The translations under genes and the position numbers were made by a program. A stretch of DNA of 64,000 nucleotides from Micromonospora sp. NBC_00389 (GTDB taxonomy: Bacteria > Actinomycetota > Actinomycetes > Mycobacteriales > Micromonosporaceae): contig NZ_CP107947.1 of the NCBI RefSeq assembly GCF_036059255.1, forward strand, positions 3,720,001 through 3,784,000. Reading direction: 5' to 3'. The notes under the pieces were generated by a model. That model ran no database searches, was not told where the DNA came from, and saw only the letters and a program-made list of their open reading frames with translations. Shown here piece by piece: positions 11,851 to 21,754 of the stretch. Within the stretch, counting starts at the first letter, position 1; the number at the start of each line of letters is the position of its first letter.

Positions 11851-12295
11851 CCGGCTCCGCGCCCTGCCGTCGCGTTCGCCGCATGCGGCGACGACCCTGG
11901 TCGACACCAATGTGCTGCTGGACATCCTGACCGATGACCCGAAGTGGGCGGAGTGGTCGGGAGTTGCCCTCGCCGAGGCTCGTGACGCCGGCAACCTGGT
12001 GATCAATCCGATCGTGTACGCCGAGGTGTCGGTCCGTTTCGCCGGTATCGAAGAGCTGGACGAGGCATTGCCCGCCGGGGACTTCCTTCGCGAGGAGCTT
12101 CCGTACCCGGCGGGCTTCCTTGCCGGTAAGGCCTACGCGCGGTACCGCAAGTTAGGCGGCGTGAAGCGATCGCCTGTCGCCGACTTCTACATCGGTGCGC
12201 ATGCGGCGGTGTGCCGGTACAACCTCCTGACCCGTGATGGGGCGCGATACCGCACGTACTTCCCGACCCTGACGCTGATCACGCCGACCGACTGA
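11840..12295 (+). CDS. vapC: PIN-domain ribonuclease toxin (VapC-like)
   Basis: The 151-residue protein starts at GTG 11840 inside vapB. PIN acidic residues are visible in order: LVDTNVLLDIL (first Asp, near residue 22), VYAEVSVRF (Glu), VADFYIGAHA (Asp) and LLTRDGARYRTYFP (the late RD motif of the VapC group). PIN toxins are Mg-dependent RNases that cut tRNA or rRNA; the target of this one cannot be told from sequence. An N-terminal extension of about 18 residues precedes the PIN fold, so a later start is possible. The pair interrupts what is otherwise an alpha-glucan gene block. Confidence 0.85.
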   Translation: MASDRLRALPSRSPHAATTLVDTNVLLDILTDDPKWAEWSGVALAEARDAGNLVINPIVYAEVSVRFAGIEELDEALPAGDFLREELPYPAGFLAGKAYARYRKLGGVKRSPVADFYIGAHAAVCRYNLLTRDGARYRTYFPTLTLITPTD

Positions 12296-12357
12296 CTGCC
12301 GCTCGGTCGTCGTCCAGCCGCCCGCTGTCAAGATCCGCGCACTTTCGAGGAAACTGC

Positions 12358-13569
12358 TTACCTCGCCGAGCGGTAGACGTCGAGTGTCTGCCGGGCGACG
12401 GCGTCCCAGGAGAAGTGCTCCACGGCGCGCTGCCGGCCGGCCTTGCCGAACCGCGCGGTGCGGGCCGGGTCGGCCAGCAGCGTGTTGACCGCTGCCGCCA
12501 GGTCGGCGACGAACTTATCCGGGGCCAGCGGCCGGCCGGACCCGTCGGTCGCCTGCTCGATCGGCACCAGCAGGCCCGTCTCACCGTCGGCGACCACCTC
12601 GGGGATGCCACCGGTGGCGGTCGCCACCACCGCCGTCTCGCAGGCCATCGCCTCCAGGTTGACGATGCCCATCGGCTCGTACACCGACGGGCAGACGAAG
12701 ACGGTGGCGTGGGTGAGCACCTGGATCACCTCGGGCTTGGGCAGCATCTCGGCCACCCAGACCACCCCGGAGCGGTTGGCCCGCAGCTCGGCGGCCAACT
12801 CCTCCACCTCGGCGGCGATCTCCGCGGTGTCCGGAGCGCCGGCGAGCAGCACGAGCTGGGTGTCCGCCGGCAGCTCCCGGGCGGCCCGCAGCAGGTAGGG
12901 CAGCCCTTTCTGGCGGGTGATCCTTCCGACGTACACCACGCTGGGTCGGGCCGGGTCGATGCCGAGCCGGTCCAGCACGTCGGTGCCCTGGTCCGGGGCG
13001 TACTGGATGGTGTCGATGCCGTTGTAGACCACCCGGACCCGGTCCGGGTCGACCTGCGGGTAGGCGGCCAGCACGTCGCGGCGCATCCCGCCGCTGACCG
13101 CGATCACCGCGTCGGCGGCCTCCACGGCCGTGCGCTCGCACCAGGAGGAGAGCGCGTAGCCGCCGCCGAGCTGCTCGGCCTTCCACGGCCGCAGCGGCTC
13201 CAGGCTGTGCGCGGTCATCACGTGCGGCACCCCGTGCAGCAGCTTCGCGGTGTGTCCGGCCAGGTTGGCGTACCAGGTGTGGCTGTGCACCACGTCGGTG
13301 CCGGCCGTGCCGGCGGCCATCTCCAGGTCCACGCCCATGGTGCGCAGCGCGGCGTTTGCGCCGGTGAGGCCGGGCGGTTCGGCGTACGCGGTGACGCCCG
13401 GCTCGGTGCGCGGCAGGCCGAAGCAGTGCACCCGCACGTCGGTGAGGCGGCGCAACTCCCGGGCCAGGTACTCGACGTGCACTCCGGCGCCGCCGTAGAC
13501 CTCCGGCGGGTACTCCCGGGTCAGTAGATCGACGCGCAGGGAGCCGGTGGCCGGGGAGGAGTCGGTCAT
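12358..13569 (-). CDS. glgM: GlgM/GlgA-type alpha-maltose-1-phosphate (glycogen) synthase
   Basis: The 403-residue GT4-family enzyme belongs to the actinobacterial glycogen synthase group typified by M. tuberculosis Rv1212c, which makes alpha-maltose 1-phosphate from ADP-glucose and glucose 1-phosphate. Visible motifs: LLTREYPPEVYGGAGVHVEY at the N terminus, VVHSHTWYANLAGH, VVYVGRITRQKGLPYLL at the start of the second Rossmann domain, and VCPSVYEPMGIVNLEAMACE, carrying the ExxxxxxxE donor-binding motif. It is divergent from glgC across 70 bp, which fits joint control. With GlgE nearby the maltose-1-phosphate role is likely, but plain glycogen synthase activity cannot be excluded. Confidence 0.88.
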   Translation of the reverse strand: MTDSSPATGSLRVDLLTREYPPEVYGGAGVHVEYLARELRRLTDVRVHCFGLPRTEPGVTAYAEPPGLTGANAALRTMGVDLEMAAGTAGTDVVHSHTWYANLAGHTAKLLHGVPHVMTAHSLEPLRPWKAEQLGGGYALSSWCERTAVEAADAVIAVSGGMRRDVLAAYPQVDPDRVRVVYNGIDTIQYAPDQGTDVLDRLGIDPARPSVVYVGRITRQKGLPYLLRAARELPADTQLVLLAGAPDTAEIAAEVEELAAELRANRSGVVWVAEMLPKPEVIQVLTHATVFVCPSVYEPMGIVNLEAMACETAVVATATGGIPEVVADGETGLLVPIEQATDGSGRPLAPDKFVADLAAAVNTLLADPARTARFGKAGRQRAVEHFSWDAVARQTLDVYRSAR

Positions 13570-13639
13570 GTGCGCACCCTAGTGCAGAAGACTCCCCGTA
13601 CGAGTGGTGAAGTGCGACGCGGGTGGATAGCGTCGGGGC

Positions 13640-14872
13640 ATGGCTGCCAAGGTGCTCGCGATCGTCCTGGCGGGTGGGGAGGGCAAGCGCCTGATGCCAC
13701 TCACCACGGACCGGGCCAAGCCGGCCGTCCCGTTCGGCGGGATGTACCGCATGGTCGACTTCGTCCTCTCCAACCTGGCCAACGCCGGCTATCTCAAGAT
13801 CGTCGTGCTGACCCAGTACAAGTCCCACTCCCTCGACCGGCACATCACCAAGACCTGGCGGATGTCCACGCTGCTCGGCAACTACGTCACCCCGGTACCC
13901 GCGCAGCAGCGTCGCGGCCCCTGGTGGTTCGCCGGCTCCGCCGACGCCATCTACCAGAGCTTCAACCTGATCAACGACGAGCAGCCTGACTACGTGATCG
14001 TCTTCGGCGCCGACCACATCTACCGGATGGACCCGCGGCAGATGGTGGAGGACCACATCGCCTCCGGCGCTGCGGTGACCGTCGCCGGCATCCGCCAGCC
14101 GCTGTCGACGGCCGACCAGTTCGGCGTCATCGAGGTCGGCGAGGACGGTCGGCGCATCCGGGCGTTCCGCGAGAAGCCCACCGACGCGGTCGGCCTGGCG
14201 GACGCACCGGACGAGATCTACGCGTCGATGGGCAACTACGTCTTCACCACCCGGGCGCTCTGCGAGGCGGTCGAGCGCGACGCGGAGGACAAGACCAGCA
14301 AGCACGACATGGGCGGCAGCATCATCCCGATGCTCGTCGAGCGGGGCGAGGCCAACGTCTACGACTTCCGGGACAACGAGGTACCGGGCACCACCGACCG
14401 GGACCGCGGTTACTGGCGGGACGTCGGGACGCTCGACTCGTTCTACGACGCGCACATGGATCTGATCAACGTGCACCCGGTGTTCAACATGTACAACTTC
14501 GACTGGCCGATCTACACGGAGCAGCCGCCGTGGCCGCCGGCGAAGTTCGTGCACCAGTGGGGCGAGCGGGTCGGCCGCGCGGTCGGCTCGATGGTCTCCC
14601 CGGGCGTGGTGATCTCCGGCTCGCTGGTGGAAAACTCGATCGTCTCGCCGAAGGTGCGGGTGCACTCCTGGGCGCACGTCGAGGGCTCGGTGCTGATGGA
14701 GGGTGTCGAGATTGGCCGGCACGCGGTGATCCGACGAGCCATCCTGGACAAGAACGTGTTCGTCCCGGAGGGCGCCGAGATCGGCGTCGACCTGGAGAAG
14801 GACCGGCAGCGCTACACCGTCTCCGACAACGGCATCGTGGTGATCGGCAAGGGCCAGAAGGTCGAGCTGTGA
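13640..14872 (+). CDS. glgC: glucose-1-phosphate adenylyltransferase
   Basis: The 410-residue protein makes ADP-glucose from ATP and glucose 1-phosphate. The N-terminal nucleotidyltransferase signature is [20 protein letters not shown] followed by [25 protein letters not shown] carries the catalytic Asp, and [10 protein letters not shown] and FREKPTDA complete the active site. The C terminus is a left-handed beta-helix ([20 protein letters not shown]). Length matches bacterial GlgC. It is divergent from glgM and 47 bp upstream of pgm, so pgm-glgC-glgM-glgE-glgB can supply a complete route from glucose 6-phosphate to branched glucan. Confidence 0.96.
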   Translation: MAAKVLAIVLAGGEGKRLMPLTTDRAKPAVPFGGMYRMVDFVLSNLANAGYLKIVVLTQYKSHSLDRHITKTWRMSTLLGNYVTPVPAQQRRGPWWFAGSADAIYQSFNLINDEQPDYVIVFGADHIYRMDPRQMVEDHIASGAAVTVAGIRQPLSTADQFGVIEVGEDGRRIRAFREKPTDAVGLADAPDEIYASMGNYVFTTRALCEAVERDAEDKTSKHDMGGSIIPMLVERGEANVYDFRDNEVPGTTDRDRGYWRDVGTLDSFYDAHMDLINVHPVFNMYNFDWPIYTEQPPWPPAKFVHQWGERVGRAVGSMVSPGVVISGSLVENSIVSPKVRVHSWAHVEGSVLMEGVEIGRHAVIRRAILDKNVFVPEGAEIGVDLEKDRQRYTVSDNGIVVIGKGQKVEL

Positions 14873-14919
14873 TCCCTGCCGGCCCGTCGTCCGTCGCAGT
14901 ACCGAGGAGGTAGACCCCC

Positions 14920-16563
<1,644 letters not shown>

Positions 16564-16571
16564 GCAGACCC

Positions 16572-16602
16572 GCCGCCCGTGCACCCCGGGTGGGCGGGCG
16601 GC
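16572..16602. terminator. hairpin terminator between pgm and nadK
   Basis: GCCGCCCG-TG-CACCC pairs with GGGTG-GG-CGGGCGGC around a single-base turn, giving 13 pairs with one internal mismatch. It lies in the 44-bp gap between the convergent stops of pgm (16563) and nadK (16608) and probably serves both. Confidence 0.6.
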
Positions 16603-16607
16603 TCCGG

Positions 16608-17531
16608 TCAGCAGGGCGGCGGCAGCTTCCGCTCGTGGCGCTGCCGCCGTATTTCGTCGGGAAGCAGCTCGCGGAGCTGGTCGGGCAGGAACGGCAGGTC
16701 GAGCAGGCTCAACTTGAGCTGGTTGCGCTCCTGGTGACGGAGCGGGTCGAAGCGGACCACCCGGCCGGCGTCCCGGCGGTAGCTGATGTCCACCCACCCC
16801 TCGGTCGCCGCGTCCTTGAAGATCACCCCGTCCATCTCGACGGCGACCGCCGCCGATTTCGGCTCCAGCTCCAGCCGGATGCGCTCCTGCGGCGAGAGCA
16901 CCAACGACCGGGAGATGCCCGCCATCGGCGCCGACGGGGTCACCACCACCGCGTCCGCCGCCGGGGAGACCAGCGGACCGCCCGCGGCGTAGCTGTAGGC
17001 CGTGGAGCCGGTCGGCGTGCTCACCACCAGGGCGTCGCAGCGGTAGTAGCCATACCGCTGGCCGTCCACGGCCAGGGTGGCGGTGACGAAGCCGGAGCCG
17101 GGCTGGCGGACCATCGCGATGTCGTTGAACGCCACCACGTCTTCGCCGCACACGTCGCAGGCCAGGCAGGCGTGCGACTCGACGGTGAAGTCCTTCGCCA
17201 GCAGCCGGCTCAGCGCCTCCGGCAGATCCGGCGGCTCCACCTCCACCAGGAAGCCGAGCCGCCCCAGGTGTACCCCGAGCACCGGCTTCGGGTCCCGCAC
17301 CGCGGAGCGCAGCGCGCCCAGCATGGTGCCGTCCCCGCCGATGCTGATCAGGGCGTCCGCTCGGGTGGCCACCTCCGCCGCGGGGACCGGTTCGACGCTC
17401 GACGGCACCCGGTGCGCGTCCTCCGCGCGCACCATCAGCGTCTTGCGGTGGCGCGACGCCCACCGTTCGATGATTCCGACCACCTCGGAGACGTCCCGGG
17501 TGGGGTGCAGCACCAGACCCAGCCCCGCCAC
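16608..17531 (-). CDS. nadK: NAD kinase (intact copy)
   Basis: The 307-residue enzyme phosphorylates NAD to NADP. The diagnostic ISIGGDGTMLGAL motif (catalytic Asp) is near residue 90. Next comes VLGVHLGRLGFLVEV, the substrate region AFNDIAMVRQPGSGF, the second conserved motif VSTPTGSTAYSYAAGGPLVSP and the C-terminal EMDGVIFKDA. Length matches bacterial NAD kinases (about 290-310). This is the functional version of a sequence duplicated at 20360-21290. Its upstream region includes the hairpin at 17581-17610, immediately behind the carboxypeptidase stop, so it probably has its own promoter. Confidence 0.95.
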   Translation of the reverse strand: MAGLGLVLHPTRDVSEVVGIIERWASRHRKTLMVRAEDAHRVPSSVEPVPAAEVATRADALISIGGDGTMLGALRSAVRDPKPVLGVHLGRLGFLVEVEPPDLPEALSRLLAKDFTVESHACLACDVCGEDVVAFNDIAMVRQPGSGFVTATLAVDGQRYGYYRCDALVVSTPTGSTAYSYAAGGPLVSPAADAVVVTPSAPMAGISRSLVLSPQERIRLELEPKSAAVAVEMDGVIFKDAATEGWVDISYRRDAGRVVRFDPLRHQERNQLKLSLLDLPFLPDQLRELLPDEIRRQRHERKLPPPC

Positions 17532-17612
17532 CCGTACAGCTCACCACATCGGGTTGGGATGCGCCCGGCTTACTGGGAGGTGCGCCGGCGGTGCGGCCAC
17601 CGCCGGCGCATC
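16692..17612. repeat. direct repeat copy A (intact NAD kinase plus upstream hairpin)
   Basis: This block is repeated in the same orientation at about 20360-21290. The shared part starts at CGGCAGGTCGAGCAGG near the 3' end of the kinase gene and runs through the gene, its start and the upstream hairpin (17581-17610). By eye the two copies are highly similar but clearly diverged, with two frame-changing indels in copy B. Confidence 0.85.
17581..17610. terminator. hairpin terminator after the carboxypeptidase gene
   Basis: A perfect 12-bp stem (TGCGCCGGCGGT with ACCGCCGGCGCA) closes a 6-nt loop. It is 10 bp downstream of the minus-strand carboxypeptidase stop (17621) and upstream of nadK (start 17531). 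A slightly imperfect copy of the same hairpin is found at 21257-21284 ahead of the decayed kinase copy. Confidence 0.65.
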
Positions 17613-17620
17613 CCCGACCG

Positions 17621-20359
17621 CTACCGGCGCGGACGTCCGGTCAGGTGGGTCAGCGACCGGGCGACCAGGTCGTCCCGGGCCGCCGGGGCCAGCCCCTCCA
17701 GCCCGAAGCCGAGGTAGACGGTGTCGTCGGTGACCACCGCCGCCCCTTCGGAGAAGGCCTGCTGGCTGCGGGCGCAGTCGTTGGCGCCGGGCGCGGAGCC
17801 AGCCGGCGCCCCGGCCACCGTCCAGCCGCCCAGGTCCGGCGTCTCGAACGAGGTCTCCGAGACGACGGCGCCGTCGGCGATCACCCGCACGTCGTCCAGG
17901 AAGACGCCCAGGCCCTGGGTGCCCCAGTCGGAGACGTACGAGATGGAGACCTCGACCTTCCTGCCGGCGTAGGCCGACAGGTCGGCGGTGAACTCCTTCC
18001 AGCCGCCGGAGGCGCCGGTGGCCGCGTTCCAGGTGCCGGTGCTGCCGGTGGGGGAGCAGTCGGCGCCCTGGTAGTGGGCGAGGAACGGGTGCAGCTGGTC
18101 CACCCAGCCCGAGGCGCAGCTGTCCCCGGTCACCGTGCCGGTGAGGCCGCCGGAGTCCGGCAGGGTGGTCCAGTCGTCGTCGCTGCCCACCTCGTGCGCC
18201 TCGACGATCAGGAAGTCCCAGTTCTCCTCAATGTCGTACGAGGTGAAGAAGCGCAGCTCACCGCTGGTCGCCGAGGTCAGGTCGACGGTCCGGGTGAGCC
18301 GCTTGTACGACTCGTCGGCCCGCCCGCTGTACAGGTACCACTCGCCCGTGCGCGGGTCGAACGGCGCGCTGCCCGGCCGGGCCCAGTCCACCGCCGCCGA
18401 GCTGGCGAACTGCGGGAACTGGTCCGGCGGCAGGAAGCTCGACGTGGTGAGGAACGACGCGGTGTGGTCCTGGTTGCCGGCCGACCCGGCCGCGTTGAGC
18501 TGCCCGGCGAAGCCGGCGAACGCCCCGTCCGACCCGCTGACCGGGTACGGCGTGCCGTCCGCCGCGGTGCCCCCGTCGCTGACGTAGTTGTACGCCCCCA
18601 GGTAGTACTGCTGGAAGTCGTTGAGCAACGGCAGGCAGGTGACGTCGTCGGGATCGGTGCACTCCGGCGGGGCGTCCGGGCGGTAGGCGTACGACCCGTT
18701 GGCGCCCTGGGCGAAGAGCGCGTACTTGCCGCTCACCAGGAGCTTGCCGCCCTCGTTGAGGTAGTCGCGCACGGCCAGCTCGGTGTTCAGCGCGGCCTCG
18801 GCCGCGGTGCCGCCGACCTGCCCTTGCGAGCGGAGGATGATGTCGTCCCCGGTCTCCCAGACCACCGCCTGGTAGTGCGAGAGCACGCCCAGCGGGTGCG
18901 GGGCCCGCCGGCCCATCGCGTCGAAGTCGTAGACGTCGCTGCTGCGGCCCGCGGCGGCCAGCGATGCGCCCATCTCGTCGGCGTACTTCGCGGTGGTGGT
19001 GCCCTGGGCCGGACTCAGGCCGGTCGCGTCCTCCACCGCCAGCACCAGCACGTCGCCGACGATGTCGGTGTGCACGCGGTAGGTGAAGTGCTCGCTGGCG
19101 ACCGGACCCTTGCGGGGCTTGACGCCGGAGAACCAGACCTCGACCCGGTCGCCGGCCTTCGTCCCTGTCACGGTGCCGCGCAGCTCGGCGTAGTACTCGT
19201 CGTTCGTGTCGCCGTACCGCTCACCGCCGCGCCACTCGTGGACGATGACGGTCTTCGGCCGGCCGCCGTTGACCGCGTAGTGCATCCGGACGTCCTTGAG
19301 CGCCCGCCGCGTGATCGAGGCGACCTGCTGCGTACGCCCGTACGAGGTGTCGAAGGAGTCCACCACGAAGTCCGGGGTGTTGCGGCCGACCACCGAGACC
19401 GGGTCGTCCGGGTCGGCCGCCGACTTCGCCACCGCGAGGGCGAACGGCAGGTTCTTCGTCACCTCGGCGGAGATCAGGTCCTCGTCGTCGGGGAAGATGA
19501 ACCCGCTGATGCAGTCCTCCGGGCGCCACTCGTCGTCCGGGTCGGAGGCGGCCGCCGCCTGGCAGGTGGACATCTCCAGGGTGAAGCCGAGGGTGCCGTA
19601 CCGGACCGTGGCGTGGGAGTCGGTGTCGCCGTTGGTGGTGTACAGCTCCGCGGAGATGTCCGGGTCGTAGCCGGGCACCGCCGGGTGCGCGTCGTCGCCG
19701 ACCATCGCCTGGTAGATCACGTCGTCCGGCGTGGGGGTGCTCACCTGCCACCCGACGCCGTAGAGCAGCAGCTGCGCCGCGGAGTGGTAGTTGACGAAGA
19801 ACTCGAAGCCGATCCGCTTGAAGAGGGCGTCCAGCGCCTTCGTCTCCGGCTCCGAGTTGGGGCCTGGGCCGCGGTAGGTGTCGCTGTTCGGCTCCGGCGA
19901 GGAGCCCTCGTCGTCGTACCCCCACTTGTAGCTGTAGTTGCGGTTGAGGTCGACGCCGTCCGCGGTGGTGATCTGCCCGTCACCGTCGTTGTCGCGCAGG
20001 TTCTTGCGCCACAGCCGGTTGCCCGGGGTGAACGTGTGGTCGTAGCCGTCCGGGTTGGCCACCGGCAGGAACCACAGCTCGGTGCTGTTCACCAGGCGGG
20101 TGATCTCCGCGTCGGTGCCGTAGCTGTCCAGCACGTGGTGCAGCAGCCGGCGGGTCATCTCCGGCGTGATCCACTCGCGAGCGTGCTGGGTGCTGGCGTA
20201 GAGCACCGCCGGACGCCGGCCGTCCGGGACCGTCCTCGCGTTCTTCGTGACCTTGACAGCGAGGATCGGTTTGCCCTGCACCGTACGGCCGAGGGTCTCC
20301 ACCTTGGCCAGTCCGGGGAAACTGGCGGCGGTTGCGGTGATCTCGTCCCGGCAGCGCGG
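17621..20359 (-). CDS. M14 zinc carboxypeptidase domain protein, N terminus replaced by NAD kinase remnant
   Basis: About 910 residues belong to an M14 metallocarboxypeptidase of the secreted actinobacterial type. Active-site elements are intact: STQHAREWITPEM (zinc His and Glu), DGVDLNRNYSYKWGYD (substrate Arg), FFVNYHSAAQLLLYG (zinc His) and TLGFTLEMSTCQ (catalytic Glu). Long beta-rich C-terminal regions follow (DVLVLAVEDATGLSP, SFETPDLGGWTVAG), seen in extracellular members. The signal peptide and pro-region are absent. The frame instead runs without a stop into a NAD kinase copy up to ATG 21184, making one 1187-codon open frame. As it stands the peptidase cannot be exported by its own signal, so it is probably a pseudogene or a cytoplasmic chimera. 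Confidence 0.8.
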   Translation of the reverse strand, partial: PRCRDEITATAASFPGLAKVETLGRTVQGKPILAVKVTKNARTVPDGRRPAVLYASTQHAREWITPEMTRRLLHHVLDSYGTDAEITRLVNSTELWFLPVANPDGYDHTFTPGNRLWRKNLRDNDGDGQITTADGVDLNRNYSYKWGYDDEGSSPEPNSDTYRGPGPNSEPETKALDALFKRIGFEFFVNYHSAAQLLLYGVGWQVSTPTPDDVIYQAMVGDDAHPAVPGYDPDISAELYTTNGDTDSHATVRYGTLGFTLEMSTCQAAAASDPDDEWRPEDCISGFIFPDDEDLISAEVTKNLPFALAVAKSAADPDDPVSVVGRNTPDFVVDSFDTSYGRTQQVASITRRALKDVRMHYAVNGGRPKTVIVHEWRGGERYGDTNDEYYAELRGTVTGTKAGDRVEVWFSGVKPRKGPVASEHFTYRVHTDIVGDVLVLAVEDATGLSPAQGTTTAKYADEMGASLAAAGRSSDVYDFDAMGRRAPHPLGVLSHYQAVVWETGDDIILRSQGQVGGTAAEAALNTELAVRDYLNEGGKLLVSGKYALFAQGANGSYAYRPDAPPECTDPDDVTCLPLLNDFQQYYLGAYNYVSDGGTAADGTPYPVSGSDGAFAGFAGQLNAAGSAGNQDHTASFLTTSSFLPPDQFPQFASSAAVDWARPGSAPFDPRTGEWYLYSGRADESYKRLTRTVDLTSATSGELRFFTSYDIEENWDFLIVEAHEVGSDDDWTTLPDSGGLTGTVTGDSCASGWVDQLHPFLAHYQGADCSPTGSTGTWNAATGASGGWKEFTADLSAYAGRKVEVSISYVSDWGTQGLGVFLDDVRVIADGAVVSETSFETPDLGGWTVAGAPAGSAPGANDCARSQQAFSEGAAVVTDDTVYLGFGLEGLAPAARDDLVARSLTHLTGRPRR

Positions 20360-21184
20360 CGGCAGGTCGAGCAGGCTCAGCTTCAGCTGGTTGCGCTCCT
20401 GGTAGCGGCGCGGGTCGAAACGGACCACCTGCCCGGCGTCCCGGCGGTAGCTGATGTCCACCGTGCCCTCGGTCGCCGCGTCCCGGATCACCACCCCGTC
20501 CATCTCGACGGCGACTGCGGCAGAGGGGAGCCGGGGCGCAGCTCCAGCCGGATGGTCTCGTCGGGGGAGAGCACCACGGACCGGGAGATGCCGGCCATCG
20601 GCGCGGACGGCGTCACCACCACCGCCAGGGTGGCCGGGGAGATCAGTGGCCCGCCGGCAGTAGCCGTCCGCCATGGAGCCGGTCGGCGTGCTGACCACCA
20701 GCGCGTCGCAGCGGTAGTAGCCGTACCGCTGCCCGTCCACCCCGAGGGTGGCGGAGACGAACCCGGAGCCGGGCTGGCGGACCAGCGCGATGTCGTTGAA
20801 GGCCACCACGTCGTCCCCGCACACGTCACAGACCAGGCAGGCGTGCGACTCGATGGTGATGTCGTTGGCGGCCAGCCGGTCCGGCACGGCCGGCTCCGGC
20901 GGCTCGACCTCGACCAGGAAGCCGAACCGGCCCAGGTGCACGCCGAGCACGGGCTTCGGATCCCGTACCGCCGAGCGCAGCGCGTCCAGCATGGTGCCGT
21001 CCCCGCCGATGCTGATCAGGGCGTCCGCGCGGGTGGCCAGCTCGGCGGCGGGGATAGGCTCGACCGTGGGCGGCACCCGGTGCCGGTCCTCCGCGCGTAC
21101 GAGCAGCGTCTTGCGGTGGCGCGCCGCCCACCGTTCGATGATCCCGACCACCTCGGAGACGTCCCGGGTGGGATGCAGCACCAA
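20360..21184 (-). pseudogene. decayed second NAD kinase copy fused to the M14 peptidase
   Basis: The frame from ATG 21184 begins VLHPTRDVSEVVGIIERW and keeps ISIGGDGTMLDAL, AFNDIALVRQPGSGF and the end EMDGVVIRDAATEG...NQLKLSLLDLPP. It then runs straight into the peptidase at about residue 275. Aligning the DNA by eye with copy A shows a net 2-nt loss near 20655-20680 and a net 5-nt gain near 20521-20549. Between them the frame is shifted (STPTGSMADGYCRRAT replaces STPTGSTAYSYAAGGP). The lost kinase residues (GGPLISPA, then SAPMAGISRSVVLS) are readable in another frame. The two indels restore the frame, but the kinase active site is destroyed. Confidence 0.85.
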
Positions 21185-21290
21185 GGCCCAGCCGGTATCC
21201 CGCCACCCCTACAGCTCATCACATCGGCCCGGTGTCCGGCGGTCGTACCGGAAGGCGCGCCAGCGGTAGGTTCACCGCCGGCGCACCCGG
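20360..21290. repeat. direct repeat copy B (decayed NAD kinase)
   Basis: This is the partner of 16692-17612. At the kinase 3' end the similarity stops sharply at 20360, which is exactly where peptidase sequence begins. At the other side it continues past the start codon (CTACAGCTCATCACATCGG matches TACAGCTCACCACATCGG of copy A) to the imperfect hairpin at 21257-21284. Confidence 0.8.
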
Positions 21291-21364
21291 CAAGGTCACC
21301 GCTGTGCTCCCGACAATAGTTGCCGTTACTGCAGAGATCAGCTCTAGTTGGCGAGTGCGGCATT

Positions 21365-21385
21365 CAGTGAGGTGATCTCAGCAAG
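21365..21385 (+). repeat. left terminal inverted repeat of the IS5-like element
   Basis: It reads CAGTGAGGTGATCTCAGCAAG and matches the complement of 23667-23687 at 19 of 21 positions. Confidence 0.75.
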
Positions 21386-21448
21386 GATTGCGGCGCCGAT
21401 TGGGGCGACACGGGCATTAGGTCCATAGCGGACGATGCCGGGAGAAGT

Positions 21449-21507
21449 GTGGGGCCCCCGATAGACAGGTTCTTGCGAAGGAAGCTGATCTATCCGGAGG
21501 GCCCCAC
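21449..21507 (+). promoter_or_regulatory. long hairpin covering the ribosome-binding site of the IS5-like transposase
   Basis: Arms 21449-21472 (GTGGGGCCCCCGATAGA...) and 21481-21507 (...TCTATCCGGAGGGCCCCAC) pair over most of their length around a short loop. The right arm contains GGAGG directly before a GTG at 21508, so the likely Shine-Dalgarno sequence would be paired in any transcript entering from outside. Fold-back protection of this kind is known for other IS transposase genes. Confidence 0.5.
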
Positions 21508-21529
21508 GTGATCGCCTATCGTGCCTGTG

Positions 21530-21730
21530 AGGATGATCAGGCGCTGCTTCGGGGTCGTGGTCTGACCCGTATCGTGCCTGGCCTGGTCGCCTTGAGCTTG
21601 ATCTGTCGACCGCGACCCCGAGGCGGTGCGAGCCACCACCGGTGCTCGTGCGTGTCCGAATAGGGGCCTTGGCATCAGCACCGTCACAGGTCTGACCGTG
21701 CCGACCACCGGTGGTGACGCCCCTGCTGGT
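21530..21730 (+). ncRNA. IS110 bridge RNA (target-binding and donor-binding loops)
   Basis: Two stem-bounded loops occur in the expected order. Loop 1 is closed by a 15-bp stem (21546-21560 with 21610-21624, two G-U pairs). It contains TATCGTGCCTG (21570-21580), identical to the sequence at the left insertion junction (21517-21527). It also contains TTGAGC (21592-21597), complementary with one G-U to GCTCGA at the right junction (22853-22858). Loop 2 is closed by an 11-bp stem (21634-21644 with 21706-21716). It contains ATAGGGGC (21660-21667) and GGCATCA (21671-21677), both found at the element's right end, and TCACAGG (21684-21690), complementary to CCTGTGA at the left end (21524-21530). This reproduces the guide arrangement described for IS621. 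Confidence 0.75.
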
Positions 21731-21754
21731 CACGTCGAGCGATGCGAGGTTCTT

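Noticed and set aside
21344..21445. Short minus-strand frame ending ILAEITSLNAALAN as a gene end
   Set aside because: It crosses the IS terminal repeat, has no start of its own and no recognisable family.
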